Positions 1 to 13,728 of a stretch of DNA of 64,000 nucleotides are shown piece by piece; position 1 is the first letter of the stretch, and each line of letters starts with the position of its first letter. A program made the position numbers and the translations under genes. Under the pieces are notes generated by a model, which was given only the letters and a program-made list of their open reading frames with translations, did no database searches and was not told the DNA's origin. The stretch is taken from contig NZ_JYLL01000009.1 in NCBI RefSeq assembly GCF_001439695.1, positions 62,001 through 126,000 of the forward strand, read 5' to 3'. Source of the stretch: Pseudomonas veronii. GTDB taxonomy: Bacteria; Pseudomonadota; Gammaproteobacteria; Pseudomonadales; Pseudomonadaceae.

Positions 1-1
1 G

Positions 2-457
2 GTGGTGATTCATCCGCAAAGTGTGATTCATTCCCTGGTCGACTATGTGGATGGCTCGGTGCTGGCGCAGTTGGGTAACCCCGACATGCGGACGCCGATC
101 GCCAATGCCCTGGCCTGGCCTGAGCGGATCGATTCCGGTGTTGCACCGTTGGACCTGTTCGCGATTGCACGCCTGGACTTCGAGGCGCCGGACGAGCAGC
201 GCTTTCCATGCCTGCGCCTGGCGCGGCAGGCCGCGGAGGCGGGCAACAGTGCGCCGGCGATGCTCAATGCGGCTAACGAAGTGGCTGTGGCAGCGTTTCT
301 TGCACAGCGCATCCGCTTTCCGCAGATCGCGAGTATCATCGAGGATGTTCTGAGCCTTGAACCCGTGGTGGCTGTGAATGATCTGGGGGCAGTGTTCGAG
401 GCGGATGCCAAGGCCCGCGCCCTGGCCGAACAATGGTTGAACCGCAACGCGCGTTAG
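2..457 (+). CDS. dxr: 1-deoxy-D-xylulose 5-phosphate reductoisomerase, C-terminal part (5' cut by window edge)
   Basis: This is the last ~151 codons of the NADPH-dependent enzyme that converts 1-deoxy-D-xylulose 5-phosphate to 2-C-methyl-D-erythritol 4-phosphate in the cytosolic MEP isoprenoid pathway. The reading frame is already open at the left edge, so the N-terminal NADPH-binding domain lies outside. Visible are the end of the catalytic domain ([17 protein letters not shown]) and the C-terminal helical domain with the family segment [11 protein letters not shown]. It is followed after 53 nt by rseP on the same strand, the usual gammaproteobacterial order. Two later MEP genes, ispD and ispF, also lie in this window. 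The identification is firm from motif and context; the true start cannot be given. Confidence 0.95.
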   Translation: MVIHPQSVIHSLVDYVDGSVLAQLGNPDMRTPIANALAWPERIDSGVAPLDLFAIARLDFEAPDEQRFPCLRLARQAAEAGNSAPAMLNAANEVAVAAFLAQRIRFPQIASIIEDVLSLEPVVAVNDLGAVFEADAKARALAEQWLNRNAR

Positions 458-510
458 TCTTTGGGCGTGTTTGCGTCTTCAGGCACTGGATTGGAATGCG
501 GAGAAATTAG

Positions 511-1863
511 ATGAGTGCGCTTTACATGATTGTCGGCACCCTGGTTGCTCTGGGTGTGCTGGTTACCTTCCACGAATTCGGCCACTTCTGGGTGGCGCGT
601 CGTTGCGGCGTCAAGGTACTGCGCTTTTCCGTTGGTTTCGGCATGCCGTTGCTGCGCTGGCACGACCGCCGTGGCACCGAGTTCGTGATCGCGGCCATCC
701 CCTTGGGCGGCTACGTCAAGATGCTCGATGAGCGCGAAGGCGAAGTGCCGGCGGATCAACTGGACCAGTCCTTCAATCGCAAGACCGTTCGTCAGCGCAT
801 CGCTATTGTCGCCGCCGGCCCGATCGCCAATTTCCTGTTGGCCATGGTGTTCTTCTGGTTCCTGGCCATGCTCGGCAGCGAACAGATACGTCCGGTGATC
901 GGCGCGGTTGAAGCGGACAGCATGGCGGCGAAGGCGGGATTGGTCGCCGGGCAGGAAATTGTTTCCATTGATGGCGAACCAACCACCGGTTGGGGTGCGG
1001 TCAATTTGCAGTTGGTACGTCGCCTGGGCGAAAGCGGCACCGTCAAGGTGGTGGTGCGCGAGCAGGACTCTTCCGCCGAGACCCCGCGTGAACTGGCCCT
1101 CGACCATTGGCTCAAGGGGGCCGATGAGCCGGACCCGATCAAGTCCCTGGGCATTCGCCCATGGCGCCCGGCCTTGCCGCCGGTGCTCGCCGAGCTCGAC
1201 CCGAAAGGCCCGGCCCAGGCCGCAGGTCTGAAAACCGGCGACCGCCTGCTGGCCCTCGATGGCCAGGCGCTGGGCGACTGGCAGCAAGTGGTCGACCTGG
1301 TGCGTGTACGGCCTGATACCAAAATTGTGCTGAAAGTTGAGCGCGATGGTGCTCAAATCGACGTCCCCGTGGCCCTGGCGGTTCGCGGGGAAGCCAAGGC
1401 GGCCGGGGGTTACCTCGGTGCCGGCGTGAAAAGCCCGGAGTGGCCGCCGTCGATGATGCGCGAGGTCAGTTTCGGGCCGTTGGCGGCAATTGGCGAGGGT
1501 GCGAAACGCACTTGGACCATGAGCGTGCTGACTCTCGAATCGCTCAAGAAAATGTTGTTCGGCGAGCTCTCGGTAAAAAACTTGAGTGGGCCGATAACCA
1601 TTGCTAAAGTGGCGGGCGCTTCTGCCCAGTCGGGTGTCGCGGATTTCCTGAATTTCCTGGCTTATCTGAGTATTAGCCTTGGGGTTCTGAATTTGTTGCC
1701 CATTCCAGTATTGGATGGGGGGCATCTGTTGTTTTATCTGGTCGAGTGGGTGCGTGGTCGCCCCTTGTCGGATCGGGTGCAGGGTTGGGGGATACAGATC
1801 GGTATCAGTTTGGTGGTCGGGGTGATGTTGTTAGCCTTGGTCAACGATCTGGGACGACTGTAA
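511..1863 (+). CDS. rseP: Site-2 intramembrane zinc protease RseP
   Basis: RseP cleaves the anti-sigma factor (MucA in Pseudomonas) inside the inner membrane after DegS/AlgW-type cleavage, releasing the envelope-stress sigma factor AlgU/RpoE. The 450-residue length is normal. The zinc motif HEFGH is at residues 21-25 in the first membrane helix. Two PDZ domains fill roughly residues 115-310, and the second metal-ligand motif (PVLDGGH) lies near residue 400 between C-terminal helices. The ATG is preceded by a purine-rich GGAGAAA. It sits between dxr and bamA, linking outer-membrane assembly with the protease that senses its failure. A terminator-like hairpin follows the stop. Confidence 0.96.
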   Translation: MSALYMIVGTLVALGVLVTFHEFGHFWVARRCGVKVLRFSVGFGMPLLRWHDRRGTEFVIAAIPLGGYVKMLDEREGEVPADQLDQSFNRKTVRQRIAIVAAGPIANFLLAMVFFWFLAMLGSEQIRPVIGAVEADSMAAKAGLVAGQEIVSIDGEPTTGWGAVNLQLVRRLGESGTVKVVVREQDSSAETPRELALDHWLKGADEPDPIKSLGIRPWRPALPPVLAELDPKGPAQAAGLKTGDRLLALDGQALGDWQQVVDLVRVRPDTKIVLKVERDGAQIDVPVALAVRGEAKAAGGYLGAGVKSPEWPPSMMREVSFGPLAAIGEGAKRTWTMSVLTLESLKKMLFGELSVKNLSGPITIAKVAGASAQSGVADFLNFLAYLSISLGVLNLLPIPVLDGGHLLFYLVEWVRGRPLSDRVQGWGIQIGISLVVGVMLLALVNDLGRL

Positions 1864-1883
1864 CGCTTCGCTGAATTGCGAAT

Positions 1884-1909
1884 CTGCCGCATTTTGCGGC
1901 AGTTTGTTT
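1884..1909 (+). terminator. Hairpin with T-rich tail between rseP and bamA
   Basis: Perfect 8-bp stem CTGCCGCA / TGCGGCAG with a TTT loop, followed by TTTGTTT. It has the form of a rho-independent terminator and lies 20 nt after the rseP stop and about 30 nt before the bamA start. It could uncouple bamA from upstream transcription or act as a partial terminator. Form is seen directly; activity is inferred. Confidence 0.6.
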
Positions 1910-1937
1910 ATTGCCAGTTGGAATAAGAAAGGACTTC

Positions 1938-4325
1938 ATGAAACGTCTGCTGCTAACTGCGGTTCTCACCGTATTGATGATCGCCGAAGTTCACGCCGAG
2001 TCCTTCACTATCTCCGATATTCGCGTCAACGGCCTCCAGCGGGTTTCCGCGGGTAGCGTCTTTGGTGCCTTGCCGTTGAACGTCGGGGAACAGGCTGATG
2101 ACCGTCGCCTGGTGGAATCCACTCGTGCGCTGTTCAAAACCGGGTTCTTTCAAGATATCCAACTGGGTCGCGAAGGTAACGTCCTGGTCATCACCGTCGT
2201 CGAGCGACCTTCCGTCGCCAGTATCGAGATCGAGGGTAACAAGGCGATCTCCACTGAAGACCTGATGAAGGGCCTCAAGCAATCCGGCCTGGCCGAGGGC
2301 GAGATCTTCCAGCGCGCCACCCTCGAGGGTGTGCGTAACGAGCTGCAACGCCAGTACGTTGCCCAGGGCCGCTACTCCGCGACCGTGGAAACGGAAGTGG
2401 TCCCGCAGCCTCGTAACCGTGTCGGCCTCAAGGTCAACATCAACGAAGGCACCGTGGCGGCCATTCAGCACATCAACGTGGTGGGCAACACCAAGTTCCC
2501 TGATGAAGACCTGATCGGCCTGTTCGAGCTCAAGACCACCAACTGGCTGTCGTTCTTCAAGAACGACGACAAGTACGCCCGTGAAAAACTCTCCGGTGAC
2601 CTGGAGCGCTTGCGTTCCTACTACCTGGATCGTGGCTATATCAACATGGATATCGCTTCGACCCAGGTGTCCATCACCCCTGACAAGAAGCATGTGTACA
2701 TCACCGTCAACGTCAACGAGGGTGAGAAGTACAAGGTCCGCGACGTCAAGCTCAGCGGCGACTTGAAAGTGCCTGAAGACCAGGTCAAGGCCCTGTTGCT
2801 GGTGCAGAAAGACCAGGTGTTCTCGCGCAAGCTGATGACCACCACGTCCGAACTGATCACCCGTCGCCTGGGTAACGAAGGCTATACCTTCGCCAACGTC
2901 AACGGCGTGCCGACCCCGCACGATGACGACCACACCGTGGACATCACCTTCGTGGTCGACCCGGGCAAGCGTGCCTACGTGAACCGCATCAACTTCCGTG
3001 GCAACACCAAGTCTGCGGACGAAGTGCTGCGTCGTGAAATGCGTCAGATGGAAGGTGGCTGGGCGTCGACCTACCTGATCGACCAGTCCAAGACCCGTCT
3101 TGAACGCCTGGGCTTCTTCAAGGAAGTCAACGTCGAAACCCCAGCCGTACCGGGTGTGGACGACCAGGTTGACGTGAACTACGCCGTTGAAGAACAAGCC
3201 TCGGGCTCGATCACCGCCAGCGTCGGTTTCGCACAGAGTGCCGGCCTGATCCTCGGTGGTTCGATCACCCAGAACAACTTCCTCGGTACCGGTAACAAGG
3301 TTTCGATCGGCCTGACCCGCAGCCAATACCAGAGCCGCTATAACTTCGGTTATGTCGACCCCTACTGGACCGCTGACGGTGTGAGCCTGGGCTACAACGC
3401 CTTCTATCGCACCACCGACTACAAAGACCTCGACGTCAACGTTGCCAGCTATGCGATCGACAGCCTGGGTGCCGGCGTCAACATCGGTTACCCGATCAGT
3501 GAGACCTCGCGTCTGACCTTCGGCCTGACCGCGCAGCAGGATAAGATCAAGACCGGTGTGTACACCGTGGATGAGATCTTCGACTTCACCCGTCGTGAAG
3601 GCGACCAGTTCCTGAACTTCAAGGCGTCTGCCGGCTGGTCCGAGTCGACCCTGAACAAAGGCGTACTGGCCACCCGTGGTCACTCCCAGAGCGTGACCCT
3701 GGAAGCCACCACGCCGGGCAGCGACCTGTCGTTCTTCAAGCTCGACTACCGTGGCCAGTTGTTCCAGCCTTTGAGCGACAACTACACCATGCGCCTGCAC
3801 ACTGAACTGGGCTATGGCGACGGTTATGGTTCGACCAGCGGCTTGCCGTTCTATGAGAACTACTATGCAGGTGGTTTCAACTCGGTTCGCGGCTTCAAGG
3901 ACAGCACCTTGGGTCCTCGTGGTACCCCTAGCCGTGGCGCTGGCGTGACCGGTAACACCGGCACTGTGGCGGATACGGACACTAGCGCACTGCCATTCGG
4001 TGGTAACGTGCTGATCCAGGGTGGTGCCGAGATCCTGTTCCCGCTGCCGTTCGTGAAAGATCAGCGGTCCCTGCGTACTTCGGTTTTCTGGGATGTGGGT
4101 AACGTATTCGACTCCAAGTGCGATCAGGTCACCAACCCGACTGGCGTGAAGTCCAATACCCAGTGTAACGAAGTAAGCCTCAGCAACCTAGCGAGCTCCG
4201 TAGGTGTTGGCGTGACGTGGGTGACTGCGCTTGGTCCGTTGAGCTTTGCTCTGGCCATGCCAGTCAAGAAACCGGATAACGCTGAAACCCAGATTTTCCA
4301 ATTCTCCCTCGGCCAGACGTTCTAA
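1938..4325 (+). CDS. bamA: Outer membrane protein assembly factor BamA
   Basis: BamA is the central beta-barrel of the BAM complex, which folds and inserts outer-membrane proteins. The ATG at 1938 is chosen because it opens a clean signal peptide (MKRLLLTAVLTVLMIAEVHA, cleavage near residue 20) and has AAGGA just upstream; an in-frame start at 1911 would add nine unlikely residues. The product is 795 residues: five POTRA domains over roughly residues 22-345, linker, then a 16-strand barrel. The conserved loop-6 VRGF motif is present (SVRGFKDSTLGPRG), and the protein ends in Phe (QFSLGQTF), the outer-membrane C-terminal signature. The next gene, skp, encodes the periplasmic chaperone that feeds it. 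Confidence 0.97.
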   Translation: MKRLLLTAVLTVLMIAEVHAESFTISDIRVNGLQRVSAGSVFGALPLNVGEQADDRRLVESTRALFKTGFFQDIQLGREGNVLVITVVERPSVASIEIEGNKAISTEDLMKGLKQSGLAEGEIFQRATLEGVRNELQRQYVAQGRYSATVETEVVPQPRNRVGLKVNINEGTVAAIQHINVVGNTKFPDEDLIGLFELKTTNWLSFFKNDDKYAREKLSGDLERLRSYYLDRGYINMDIASTQVSITPDKKHVYITVNVNEGEKYKVRDVKLSGDLKVPEDQVKALLLVQKDQVFSRKLMTTTSELITRRLGNEGYTFANVNGVPTPHDDDHTVDITFVVDPGKRAYVNRINFRGNTKSADEVLRREMRQMEGGWASTYLIDQSKTRLERLGFFKEVNVETPAVPGVDDQVDVNYAVEEQASGSITASVGFAQSAGLILGGSITQNNFLGTGNKVSIGLTRSQYQSRYNFGYVDPYWTADGVSLGYNAFYRTTDYKDLDVNVASYAIDSLGAGVNIGYPISETSRLTFGLTAQQDKIKTGVYTVDEIFDFTRREGDQFLNFKASAGWSESTLNKGVLATRGHSQSVTLEATTPGSDLSFFKLDYRGQLFQPLSDNYTMRLHTELGYGDGYGSTSGLPFYENYYAGGFNSVRGFKDSTLGPRGTPSRGAGVTGNTGTVADTDTSALPFGGNVLIQGGAEILFPLPFVKDQRSLRTSVFWDVGNVFDSKCDQVTNPTGVKSNTQCNEVSLSNLASSVGVGVTWVTALGPLSFALAMPVKKPDNAETQIFQFSLGQTF

Positions 4326-4369
4326 GCGTCTGACCCAAGATAACGACAACGGATCTGTAGGAGTACATC

Positions 4370-4873
4370 GTGCGTAAGTTGACTCAATTGGTTCTGCTGG
4401 CCACTGTGCTGGTAACCACCCCGGCCTTCGCCGAGATGAAAATCGCCGTCCTGAACTATCAGATGGCCCTGCTGGAATCCGACGCGGCCAAGAAGTACGC
4501 GGTGGATGCCGAGAAGAAGTTCGGTCCGCAACTGACCAAGCTCAAAACGTTGGAAAGCAGTGCCAAGGGCATCCAGGATCGTCTGGTAGCCGGTGGCGAC
4601 AAGATGCAGCAAGGCGAGCGTGAGCGCCTGGAGCTTGAATTCAAGCAAAAGGCCCGTGACTACCAGTTCCAGTCCAAGGAGCTGAACGAAGCCAAGGCTG
4701 TTGCCGACCGCGAAATGCTCAAGCAGCTCAAGCCGAAACTCGACAGCGCTGTGGAAGAAGTCATCAAGAAAGGTGCCTTTGACCTGGTGTTCGAGCGCGG
4801 CGCCGTGATTGACGTCAAGCCTCAATACGACATCACCCGCCAGGTGATCGAGCGCATGAACCAGCTGAAGTAA
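4370..4873 (+). CDS. skp: Periplasmic chaperone Skp/OmpH
   Basis: Skp holds unfolded outer-membrane proteins in the periplasm and delivers them to BamA. The start is GTG at 4370, preceded by TAGGAG at good spacing. A signal peptide runs from residue 1 to about 21 (ending TTPAFA), giving a mature protein starting EMKIAVLNY, which is the family's N-terminal strand. The centre (about residues 40-120) is Lys/Glu/Gln-rich helix with heptad character, forming the chaperone's tentacle arms. Length (167) is usual. It is 44 nt after bamA and 3 nt before lpxD, so the genes are probably cotranscribed. Confidence 0.94.
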   Translation: MRKLTQLVLLATVLVTTPAFAEMKIAVLNYQMALLESDAAKKYAVDAEKKFGPQLTKLKTLESSAKGIQDRLVAGGDKMQQGERERLELEFKQKARDYQFQSKELNEAKAVADREMLKQLKPKLDSAVEEVIKKGAFDLVFERGAVIDVKPQYDITRQVIERMNQLK

Positions 4874-4876
4874 GCC

Positions 4877-5932
4877 ATGACCGCGACTATCAAGCTCGGC
4901 GAGTTGGCCGAGTTCCTGGGAGCCACCTTGCGTGGTTCCCCGGAGAAAGAAATCACTGGGCTAGCCACCTTGCAGGAGGCTGGCCCATCTCAGTTGAGCT
5001 TCCTCGCAAATCCCCAATACCGTAAATACCTGGCCGATAGCCAAGCCGCAGCCCTGCTGCTGAAGGCTGCTGACGCCGAGGGTTACGCCGGGGATGCGCT
5101 GGTGGTGCCTGATCCGTACCTCGCTTATGCGCGGGTATCCCACCTGTTCGATCCGAAACCCAAGGCGGCTGGAGGGATCCACCCGACGGCGGTGATCGCC
5201 GATGATGCCCAGGTTGATCCTGCGGCGAGCATTGGCGCCTTTGCCGTGATCGAAAGTGGCGCGCGCATTGGCGCCGGTGTCACCGTGGGCGCTCAGTGCT
5301 TTATCGGCGCACGCTGTGAAATCGGTGCCGATGGCTGGCTGGCGCCCCGCGTGACCCTGTACCACGATGTGCGTATCGGGCAGCGGGTGGTCATTCAGTC
5401 GGGCGCAGTGATCGGTGGCGAAGGCTTCGGTTTTGCCAATTCGAAAGGCGTTTGGCACAAGATTGCCCAGGTCGGCGGCGTATTGATCGGCGACGATGTG
5501 GAAATCGGCGTCAATACCGCTGTTGATCGCGGGGCTTTGGCCGATACCGTGATCGGCAATGGCGTGAAGCTCGATAACCAGATCCAGATTGCCCACAACG
5601 TACAGATTGGCGATCACACCGCCATGGCGGCCTGCGTAGGCATATCCGGCAGCACCAGGATCGGCAAGCATTGCATGCTCGCCGGTGGCGTAGGGCTGGT
5701 GGGCCACATCGATATTTGCGACAACGTCTTCATCACCGGCATGACCATGGTCACCCACTCGATTACCGAGCCCGGTGCCTATTCGTCCGGTACCGCCATG
5801 CAGCCTGCGGCTGAATGGCGCAAGAGTGCGGCGCGTTTGAGGCACATCGACGACATGGCTCGACGTCTCAAGCAGCTGGAAAAGCGTGTTGGGGACGTGA
5901 CCCCTGGCGGTAATGCTTCATCAGAAGGCTGA
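4877..5932 (+). CDS. lpxD: UDP-3-O-(3-hydroxyacyl)glucosamine N-acyltransferase LpxD
   Basis: LpxD adds the second hydroxyacyl chain, from acyl-ACP, to UDP-3-O-acyl-glucosamine in lipid A synthesis (cytosol). The 351-residue protein has an N-terminal uridine-binding domain (about 1-100), then a left-handed beta helix of hexapeptide repeats (about 100-310), and a C-terminal helix. The expected catalytic His is in [13 protein letters not shown]. The start lies 3 nt behind the skp stop. A 110-nt gap separates it from fabZ, the only sizeable gap in this lipid A block, so a secondary promoter for fabZ-lpxA-lpxB is possible but none was called. Confidence 0.97.
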   Translation: MTATIKLGELAEFLGATLRGSPEKEITGLATLQEAGPSQLSFLANPQYRKYLADSQAAALLLKAADAEGYAGDALVVPDPYLAYARVSHLFDPKPKAAGGIHPTAVIADDAQVDPAASIGAFAVIESGARIGAGVTVGAQCFIGARCEIGADGWLAPRVTLYHDVRIGQRVVIQSGAVIGGEGFGFANSKGVWHKIAQVGGVLIGDDVEIGVNTAVDRGALADTVIGNGVKLDNQIQIAHNVQIGDHTAMAACVGISGSTRIGKHCMLAGGVGLVGHIDICDNVFITGMTMVTHSITEPGAYSSGTAMQPAAEWRKSAARLRHIDDMARRLKQLEKRVGDVTPGGNASSEG

Positions 5933-6042
5933 TACCATTTCCATATCAAGTGTGCACAGCCGCTAGACTGCCTCCTTGATTTGCTAGCGGGGCGTGCGTT
6001 TAGTCGCCCGCCCCCAATCTTTATTACAGGCTTCCCCCCGAA

Positions 6043-6483
6043 ATGATGGACATCAACGAGATTCGCGAATACCTGCCTCACCGTTACCCGTTCCTGCTGG
6101 TGGACCGTGTAGTGGACCTCAATGTTGAGGAAAAGCGCATTCGTGCCTACAAGAATGTCAGCATCAACGAACCGTTCTTCAATGGCCACTTTCCCGCGCA
6201 TCCGATCATGCCGGGCGTGTTGATCATTGAAGCAATGGCCCAGGCTGCCGGTATCCTTGGTTTCAAAATGCTCGACCTCAAGCCTGCCGACGGCACGCTT
6301 TATTATTTCGTGGGCTCCGACAAGTTGCGTTTCCGCAACCCGGTCACCCCGGGTGACCAGTTGATCCTGGAAGCCAAGTTCATCAGCTGCAAGCGCCAGA
6401 TCTGGAAGTTCGAATGCCAGGCCTCGGTGGATGGCAAGCCGGTGTGCTCCGCCGAAATCATCTGCGCGGAACGCAAACTATGA
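6043..6483 (+). CDS. fabZ: 3-hydroxyacyl-ACP dehydratase FabZ
   Basis: FabZ dehydrates 3-hydroxyacyl-ACP to trans-2-enoyl-ACP in fatty acid elongation, and competes with LpxA/LpxD for 3-hydroxyacyl-ACP. The 146-residue hot-dog-fold protein has the catalytic His/Glu motif [20 protein letters not shown]. Two adjacent ATG codons (6043, 6046) could serve as start; the difference is one residue. The stop overlaps the lpxA start by four bases (ATGA), implying translational coupling. Co-location with lpxD, lpxA and lpxB puts both users of the shared substrate in one operon. Confidence 0.97.
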
Positions 6484-7256
6484 GTTTGATTGACCCTCGC
6501 GCAATCATCGATCCGTCGGCCGTACTGGCCGCCGACGTTGAGGTCGGCCCTTGGTCGATCGTCGGCGCAGGTGTGGAAATCGGCGAGGGGACTGTCATCG
6601 GGCCGCACGTGATCCTCAAGGGACCGACCCGCATTGGCAGGCACAATCGCATCTATCAGTTTTCCTCGATAGGCGAAGACACCCCCGACATGAAGTACAA
6701 GGGGGAAGAAACACGCCTGGTAATCGGTGATCACAACATCATTCGTGAAGGCGTGACCATTCACCGTGGCACCGTGCAGGACCGTGCCGAGACCACGTTG
6801 GGTGATCACAACCTGGTCATGGCCTACGCGCATATCGGCCACGACAGCGTGATCGGCAATCACTGCATCCTGGTCAACAACACCGCGTTGGCAGGCCATG
6901 TACACGTTGACGATTGGGCGATCCTGTCCGGTTTCACCCTGGTGCATCAGTACTGCCACATCGGCGCCCATAGTTTTTCCGGCATGGGCACGGCTATCGG
7001 CAAGGATGTCCCGGCGTTCGTCACGGTGTTCGGCAACCCTGCCGAAGCCCGCAGCATGAACTTCGAAGGCATGCGTCGTCGGGGTTTCAGCGACGATGCG
7101 ATCCACGCCCTGCGTCGCGCCTACAAGGTGGTTTACCGCCAGGGCCTGACGGTTGAGCAGGCATTGGCCGAACTGACCGAGCCGGCAATGTTGTTCCCGG
7201 AAGTCGCGGTGTTCCGTGACTCGATCCAGGCGTCGACCCGCGGCATCACGCGCTGA
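6480..7256 (+). CDS. lpxA: UDP-N-acetylglucosamine acyltransferase LpxA
   Basis: LpxA catalyses the first step of lipid A synthesis, transferring 3-hydroxyacyl from ACP to UDP-GlcNAc. The ATG at 6480 overlaps the fabZ stop (ATGA) and gives the family-typical N-terminus [14 protein letters not shown] and 258 residues; an upstream in-frame start at 6414 would run inside fabZ and is rejected. Hexapeptide repeats occupy about residues 1-190, followed by a helical C-terminal domain. The catalytic His is expected in [13 protein letters not shown]. lpxB starts 2 nt after the stop. Confidence 0.97.
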
Positions 7257-7258
7257 TC

Positions 7259-8398
7259 ATGGCCAATCTGCGTATCGCATTGGTCGCCGGGGAAGCTTCC
7301 GGCGATATCCTGGGCGCGGGGCTGATGCGGGCGCTCAAGGCCCAGCATCCAGCGGTCGAGTTCATTGGCGTGGGCGGCCCGTTGATGCAGGCCGAGGGCC
7401 TCACCTCCTACTTCCCCATGGAGCGCTTGTCGGTCATGGGGTTGGTGGAAGTGCTGGGCCGTCTGCGTGAGCTGCTGGCACGGCGCAAGCTGCTGATTCA
7501 GACCCTGATCCAAGAAAAGCCTGACGTGTTCATCGGAATCGACGCGCCGGATTTCACCCTCAATATCGAACTCAAGTTGCGTCAGGCCGGGATCAAGACC
7601 GTGCATTACGTCAGCCCGTCCGTGTGGGCGTGGCGGCAGAAGCGCGTGCTGAAGATCCGCGAAGGCTGTGATTTGATGCTGACCTTGCTGCCGTTCGAAG
7701 CCCGTTTCTACGAAGAGAAGGGCGTGCCGGTGCGGTTTGTCGGGCACACGCTGGCCGACACCATCCCGCTGCACGCCGATCGTGCTGCGGCGCGTGCCGA
7801 ACTGGGCTTGCCGGACGGCCCGCTGGTCGCGCTGATGCCGGGCAGTCGGGGTGGCGAAGTGGGCCGCCTGGGCGCGCTGTTTTTTGATGCCGCCGAGCGC
7901 CTGCTGATCATGAAGCCTGGCGTGCGCTTTGTGCTGCCGTGTGCGAGCCCGCAACGTCGCGCACAGATCGAAACCTTGCTGCAAGGACGCAACCTGCCGT
8001 TGACCCTGCTCGATGGTCAGTCGCACCTGGCCCTGGCGGCGTGCGACGCGGTGCTGATCGCCTCGGGTACCGCGACCCTGGAGGCGTTGCTGTACAAGCG
8101 TCCGATGGTCGTGGCTTACCGCCTGGCGCCGCTGACCTTCTGGATTCTCAAGCGCATGGTTAAAAGCCCCTACATCTCCTTGCCCAATCTGCTGGCCCAG
8201 CGCCTGTTGGTGCCGGAATTGTTGCAGGACGATGCAACGCCCGCAGCCCTGGCGCAGACGCTACTCCCCTTGATCGACGGCGGCGAAGAGCAGACCCGCG
8301 GCTTTGACGAGATCCACCGCACCCTGCGGCGCGATGCGTCAAACCAGGCGGCGGATGCCGTGTTGACCTTGATCGGCCATAAACAGGAAGCCCTATGA
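7259..8398 (+). CDS. lpxB: Lipid-A-disaccharide synthase LpxB
   Basis: LpxB joins UDP-2,3-diacylglucosamine to lipid X (2,3-diacylglucosamine 1-phosphate), forming the beta-1,6 disaccharide of lipid A at the inner face of the inner membrane. It is a GT19 glycosyltransferase of 379 residues. Family segments include the N-terminal [16 protein letters not shown], the [14 protein letters not shown] block, and the nucleotide-sugar region [20 protein letters not shown]. It starts 2 nt after lpxA and overlaps rnhB by four bases, so it is part of one translationally coupled string. Confidence 0.97.
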   Translation: MANLRIALVAGEASGDILGAGLMRALKAQHPAVEFIGVGGPLMQAEGLTSYFPMERLSVMGLVEVLGRLRELLARRKLLIQTLIQEKPDVFIGIDAPDFTLNIELKLRQAGIKTVHYVSPSVWAWRQKRVLKIREGCDLMLTLLPFEARFYEEKGVPVRFVGHTLADTIPLHADRAAARAELGLPDGPLVALMPGSRGGEVGRLGALFFDAAERLLIMKPGVRFVLPCASPQRRAQIETLLQGRNLPLTLLDGQSHLALAACDAVLIASGTATLEALLYKRPMVVAYRLAPLTFWILKRMVKSPYISLPNLLAQRLLVPELLQDDATPAALAQTLLPLIDGGEEQTRGFDEIHRTLRRDASNQAADAVLTLIGHKQEAL

Positions 8399-9027
8399 CG
8401 ACGCAAATGGGGCTGGATTTCAGCCTGGTCGCGCAAGCCCACGAACTGGTGGCCGGCGTGGATGAAGTCGGGCGCGGCCCGCTCTGTGGTGCCGTGGTGA
8501 CGGCGGCGGTGATTCTTGACCCGAACCGGCCGATCCTCGGCCTCAACGACTCGAAGAAACTCACCGAAGCGCGTCGGGAAAAACTCTTCGACGAGATCTG
8601 TGAAAAAGCCCTGAGCTGGCATATTGCCCGGGCCGAAGTCGAAGAGATCGACGAGTTGAATATCCTCCACGCCACCATGCTTGCCATGCAGCGCGCCGTC
8701 GAGGGCCTGCATATCACCCCGAAACTGGCGATGATCGATGGCAATCGCTGCCCGAAACTGGCGATGCCGGCTGAAGCGGTGGTCAAGGGTGATAGCAAGG
8801 TGCCCGCCATCGCGGCCGCCTCGATTCTGGCCAAGGTCAGCCGTGACCGTGAAATGGCTGCGTTCGAATTGATCTACCCCGGCTACGGCATTGCGGGCCA
8901 TAAAGGCTACCCGACGCCCGTTCATCTGGAAGCGCTGGCCCGTCTCGGCCCGACGCCGATCCACCGCCGCTCGTTCGCCCCGGTGCGCCTGGCTTACGAA
9001 CAGCGCGAGAGCCTCAGCGAGGTTTAG
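8395..9027 (+). CDS. rnhB: Ribonuclease HII
   Basis: RNase HII nicks RNA-DNA hybrids and starts removal of single ribonucleotides from DNA. The 210-residue protein carries the diagnostic [14 protein letters not shown] near residue 20, whose Asp/Glu bind the catalytic metals, plus the downstream AMIDGN and [13 protein letters not shown] blocks. The ATG overlaps the lpxB stop (ATGA). Placement between lpxB and dnaE is the standard gammaproteobacterial order. Confidence 0.96.
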   Translation: MTTQMGLDFSLVAQAHELVAGVDEVGRGPLCGAVVTAAVILDPNRPILGLNDSKKLTEARREKLFDEICEKALSWHIARAEVEEIDELNILHATMLAMQRAVEGLHITPKLAMIDGNRCPKLAMPAEAVVKGDSKVPAIAAASILAKVSRDREMAAFELIYPGYGIAGHKGYPTPVHLEALARLGPTPIHRRSFAPVRLAYEQRESLSEV

Positions 9028-9050
9028 TCGCGAGGCTGATGTTTTTGCCC

Positions 9051-9082
9051 AGGCCCGGTACAATCCCGGGCCTTGTTGTTTC
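9051..9082 (+). terminator. GC-rich hairpin between rnhB and dnaE
   Basis: Stem AGGCCCGG (9051-9058) / CCGGGCCT (9066-9073) is followed by TGTTGTTTCT. It resembles a weak intrinsic terminator closing the lpx-rnhB string, about 30 nt before the dnaE start. The tail is interrupted by G, so termination may be incomplete. Confidence 0.45.
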
Positions 9083-9103
9083 TACGTTTAAGACAGGATC
9101 ACT

Positions 9104-12625
<3,522 letters not shown>

Positions 12626-12763
12626 GGATCAGGTGATGGCAAATAGCCTGATCTCGACCAAACATTTAATCTCGACCTAGACGCGCCTCTCCCTTAAGGT
12701 AGGGCGCGAATAGACAACCGGCTGGCCAGGCACTCCTTGGCCGTCGACCCAAGACGGACGCTT

Positions 12764-13711
12764 ATGAACCCGAATTTTCTTGATTTCGAACAGCCGATCG
12801 CTGACCTGCAAGCCAAGATCGAAGAACTGCGCCTGGTCGGCAATGACAACTCGCTGAATATCGGCGATGAAATCGCTCGCCTGCAAGACAAGAGCAGCTC
12901 GCTCACCGAAGACATCTTCGGCAAGTTGACCAGTTGGCAGATTGCGCGCCTGGCCCGCCATCCGCGCCGTCCGTACACCCTGGACTACATTCAGCACATC
13001 TTCACCGAGTTCGACGAGCTGCACGGCGACCGCCACTTCTCCGACGACGCCGCCATCGTGGGCGGTATCGCTCGCCTGGACGACCAGCCGGTGATGGTGA
13101 TCGGTCACCAGAAAGGCCGTGAAGTGCGCGAGAAAGTCCGCCGTAACTTCGGCATGCCGCGTCCGGAAGGCTACCGCAAGGCTTGCCGCCTGATGGAAAT
13201 GGCCGAGCGCTTCAAGATGCCGATCCTGACGTTCATCGACACCCCGGGCGCGTACCCGGGTATCGACGCCGAAGAGCGCAACCAGAGCGAAGCGATCGCC
13301 TGGAACCTGCGCGTCATGTCCCGCCTGAAAACCCCGATCATTGCCACCGTGATTGGTGAAGGTGGTTCCGGCGGTGCGTTGGCCATTGGTGTCTGCGACC
13401 AACTGAACATGCTGCAATATTCGACCTACGCGGTGATCTCGCCGGAAGGTTGCGCCTCGATCCTGTGGAAAACCGCCGAGAAAGCGCCGGACGCTGCCGA
13501 AGCGATGGGCATCACCGCCGATCGCCTCAAGGGCCTGGGGATCGTGGATAAAGTCATCGCCGAACCATTGGGCGGCGCCCACCGCGACCCGGCCGCCGCT
13601 GCCGCGACCATCCGTGCCGAACTGGGTTCGCAACTGGCGATGCTCAAGAAGCTGGATACCGAAGCACTGTTGGCCCGGCGTTACGAGCGCCTGATGAGCT
13701 ACGGTCTCTAA
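12764..13711 (+). CDS. accA: Acetyl-CoA carboxylase carboxyltransferase alpha subunit
   Basis: AccA and AccD form the carboxyltransferase that makes malonyl-CoA, the committed step of fatty acid synthesis. The ATG at 12764 gives the family N-terminus [15 protein letters not shown] and 315 residues; an upstream TTG at 12737 is in frame but adds residues not found in the family. The crotonase-like core includes [20 protein letters not shown] and the oxyanion region [19 protein letters not shown] lies between it and tilS. Confidence 0.96.
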   Translation: MNPNFLDFEQPIADLQAKIEELRLVGNDNSLNIGDEIARLQDKSSSLTEDIFGKLTSWQIARLARHPRRPYTLDYIQHIFTEFDELHGDRHFSDDAAIVGGIARLDDQPVMVIGHQKGREVREKVRRNFGMPRPEGYRKACRLMEMAERFKMPILTFIDTPGAYPGIDAEERNQSEAIAWNLRVMSRLKTPIIATVIGEGGSGGALAIGVCDQLNMLQYSTYAVISPEGCASILWKTAEKAPDAAEAMGITADRLKGLGIVDKVIAEPLGGAHRDPAAAAATIRAELGSQLAMLKKLDTEALLARRYERLMSYGL

Positions 13712-13728
13712 ACCGCAGCAGTAAAAAA

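Noticed and set aside
12737..12763. TTG start for accA
   Set aside because: The nine added residues do not belong to the family N-terminus, and the ATG at 12764 is well conserved.
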